Origin: JAPLJQ01 sp037143735
GTDB lineage: Bacteria > Desulfobacterota > Syntrophia > Syntrophales > UBA2185
Direction of reading: 5' to 3'
Length of the DNA stretch: 15,346 nucleotides
Assembly (NCBI GenBank): GCA_037143735.1
Contig: JBAWYD010000064.1
Location: forward strand, 1-15,346
The notes below the pieces were generated by a model. That model searched no databases. It saw only the letters and a program-made list of their open reading frames with translations, and was not told the origin of the DNA. A program made the translations under genes and the position numbers. The number at the start of each line of letters is the position of its first letter. Position 1 is the first letter of the stretch. Shown piece by piece: positions 14,883 through 15,346 of the stretch.

Positions 14883-15046
14883 TCGCTTCAGTATCCAGGA
14901 ACACGGTGAAAATCCGTGGCGGTCCCGCCGCTGTAATCGGGAACACAGGCTGCAAATCCGGCGAGAAGTCACTGTCAGGGAACACCCTGATGGGAAGACT
15001 CGCAGCCTGTTGAATGATCCGAGAGCCAGAAGACCTGCTGAAGCGG
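14883..15046 (+). ncRNA. cobalamin (B12) riboswitch
   Basis: The conserved core of the cobalamin riboswitch class is plain. CACGG (14902-14906) and CCGTG (14914-14918) enclose TGAAAAT. The B12-box-like GCGGTCCCGCCGCTGTAA lies at 14919-14936. The 3' core GCCAGAAGACCTGC is at 15025-15038. Closing helix P1 is a perfect 8 bp, CGCTTCAG (14884-14891) with CTGAAGCG (15038-15045). A 9-bp peripheral stem ACAGGCTGC (14945-14953) with GCAGCCTGT (15002-15010) and an inner TCAGGG/CCCTGA hairpin (14975-14990) complete the fold. Binding of a cobalamin normally switches the downstream gene off; here the terminator at 15070-15114 would be the output. Confidence 0.95.
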
Positions 15047-15069
15047 ATATATTTGTGGAATCTGATGGT

Positions 15070-15114
15070 AAAGGGTTCCCGTGGATAGTTGCTGTCCATG
15101 GGGGCCCTTTTTTT
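15070..15114 (+). terminator. intrinsic terminator, expression platform of the riboswitch
   Basis: AAAGGG (15070-15075) pairs with CCCTTT (15105-15110), TCCC with GGGG, and GTGGATA with TGTCCAT (with G-T wobbles) around a short loop. This makes a long GC-rich hairpin followed by seven T (15108-15114). It stands 24 nt after P1 and about 60 nt before the start codon, which points to transcriptional attenuation more than blocking of the ribosome site. Confidence 0.82.
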
Positions 15115-15176
15115 ATTGGAATGCCGATGGATTCGCAAAAAGTCAAAAACCATCACCGTTGCCTTACGGAGGGATC

Positions 15177-15346
15177 ATGAAAGCTGTCGTCGTTGAAGAA
15201 GTCGGGTCATTTACGATCAAGGACATCGATATTCCAAAACCTGGCCCGGGCGATGTCCTGTTGCGAGTAAATGTAACCGGCCTTTGTCGGACCGATTTGA
15301 AACTGATACGAACGGGCCATCGGGATCTTATCCTTCCCCGTGTCCC
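15177..15346 (+). CDS. zinc-dependent medium-chain dehydrogenase (alcohol dehydrogenase-like), 5' part
   Basis: The first 56 codons of a medium-chain dehydrogenase/reductase, cut by the window edge. The N-terminus MKAVVVEEVGSFTIKDIDIP is typical of the GroES-like domain, followed by PGPGDVLLRVNVTGLCRTD with the catalytic-zinc ligand Cys37; the GHE motif with the second ligand should lie just beyond the edge. GGAGGG ends 5 nt before the ATG. Members oxidise alcohols or polyols with NAD(P), and the substrate is not predictable from this part. It is the first gene behind the cobalamin riboswitch and is therefore expected to be expressed when B12 is scarce; the rest of the operon is not visible. 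Confidence 0.9.
   Translation, partial: MKAVVVEEVGSFTIKDIDIPKPGPGDVLLRVNVTGLCRTDLKLIRTGHRDLILPRV

Noticed and set aside
1..15346. CRISPR array, complete insertion sequence or defence system
   Set aside because: No regularly spaced direct repeats, no transposase or integrase frame, and no nuclease/helicase/toxin families were seen on either strand.

Overview
The window looks like a chromosomal stretch of a Gram-negative anaerobe, most likely a Desulfobacterota (old Deltaproteobacteria) lineage such as the Syntrophales. This is inferred from the gene mix (an LpxH-type lipid A enzyme and KdsD for Kdo, an acyl-CoA dehydrogenase, groESL without a CIRCE element) and from Shine-Dalgarno starts in most genes. 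No 16S or other decisive marker is present.

Layout. Positions 1-910 (minus strand): the first 18 codons of an unidentified gene, then an LpxH-like metallophosphoesterase. Positions 1089-3136 (plus): a DUF554 membrane protein, possibly coupled to a 12-codon leader ORF, then an acyl-CoA dehydrogenase whose catalytic Glu seems to sit at the isovaleryl-CoA dehydrogenase position. Positions 3137-7177 form an accessory patch: a lipoprotein version of the M20C dipeptidase PepD with its own terminator; an M49-like zinc peptidase lipoprotein that starts without a Shine-Dalgarno and reads like a Bacteroidota gene; then a short remnant of a chromate transporter that stops at a perfect 18-bp palindrome.

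Positions 7178-11140 (minus) hold a three-gene operon: a periplasmic transglutaminase-like protein, an ABC ATPase and a large ABC permease. It is read from a perfect-consensus sigma-70 promoter so close to the start codon that the mRNA is nearly leaderless. Divergent from it is kdsD (11363-12355), with an imperfect inverted repeat in its probable 5' leader. Positions 12511-14784 (minus): groES-groEL, then a tRNA-Val(CAC) with its own promoter and terminator. Positions 14819-15346 (plus): a well-formed cobalamin riboswitch, an intrinsic terminator and the start of a zinc-dependent medium-chain dehydrogenase.

The most rewarding parts are the B12 riboswitch in front of a dehydrogenase, the foreign-looking peptidase patch with its palindromic edge, the transglutaminase/ABC operon and the atypical acyl-CoA dehydrogenase active site. 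No CRISPR array, complete insertion sequence, prophage or recognisable defence system is visible.
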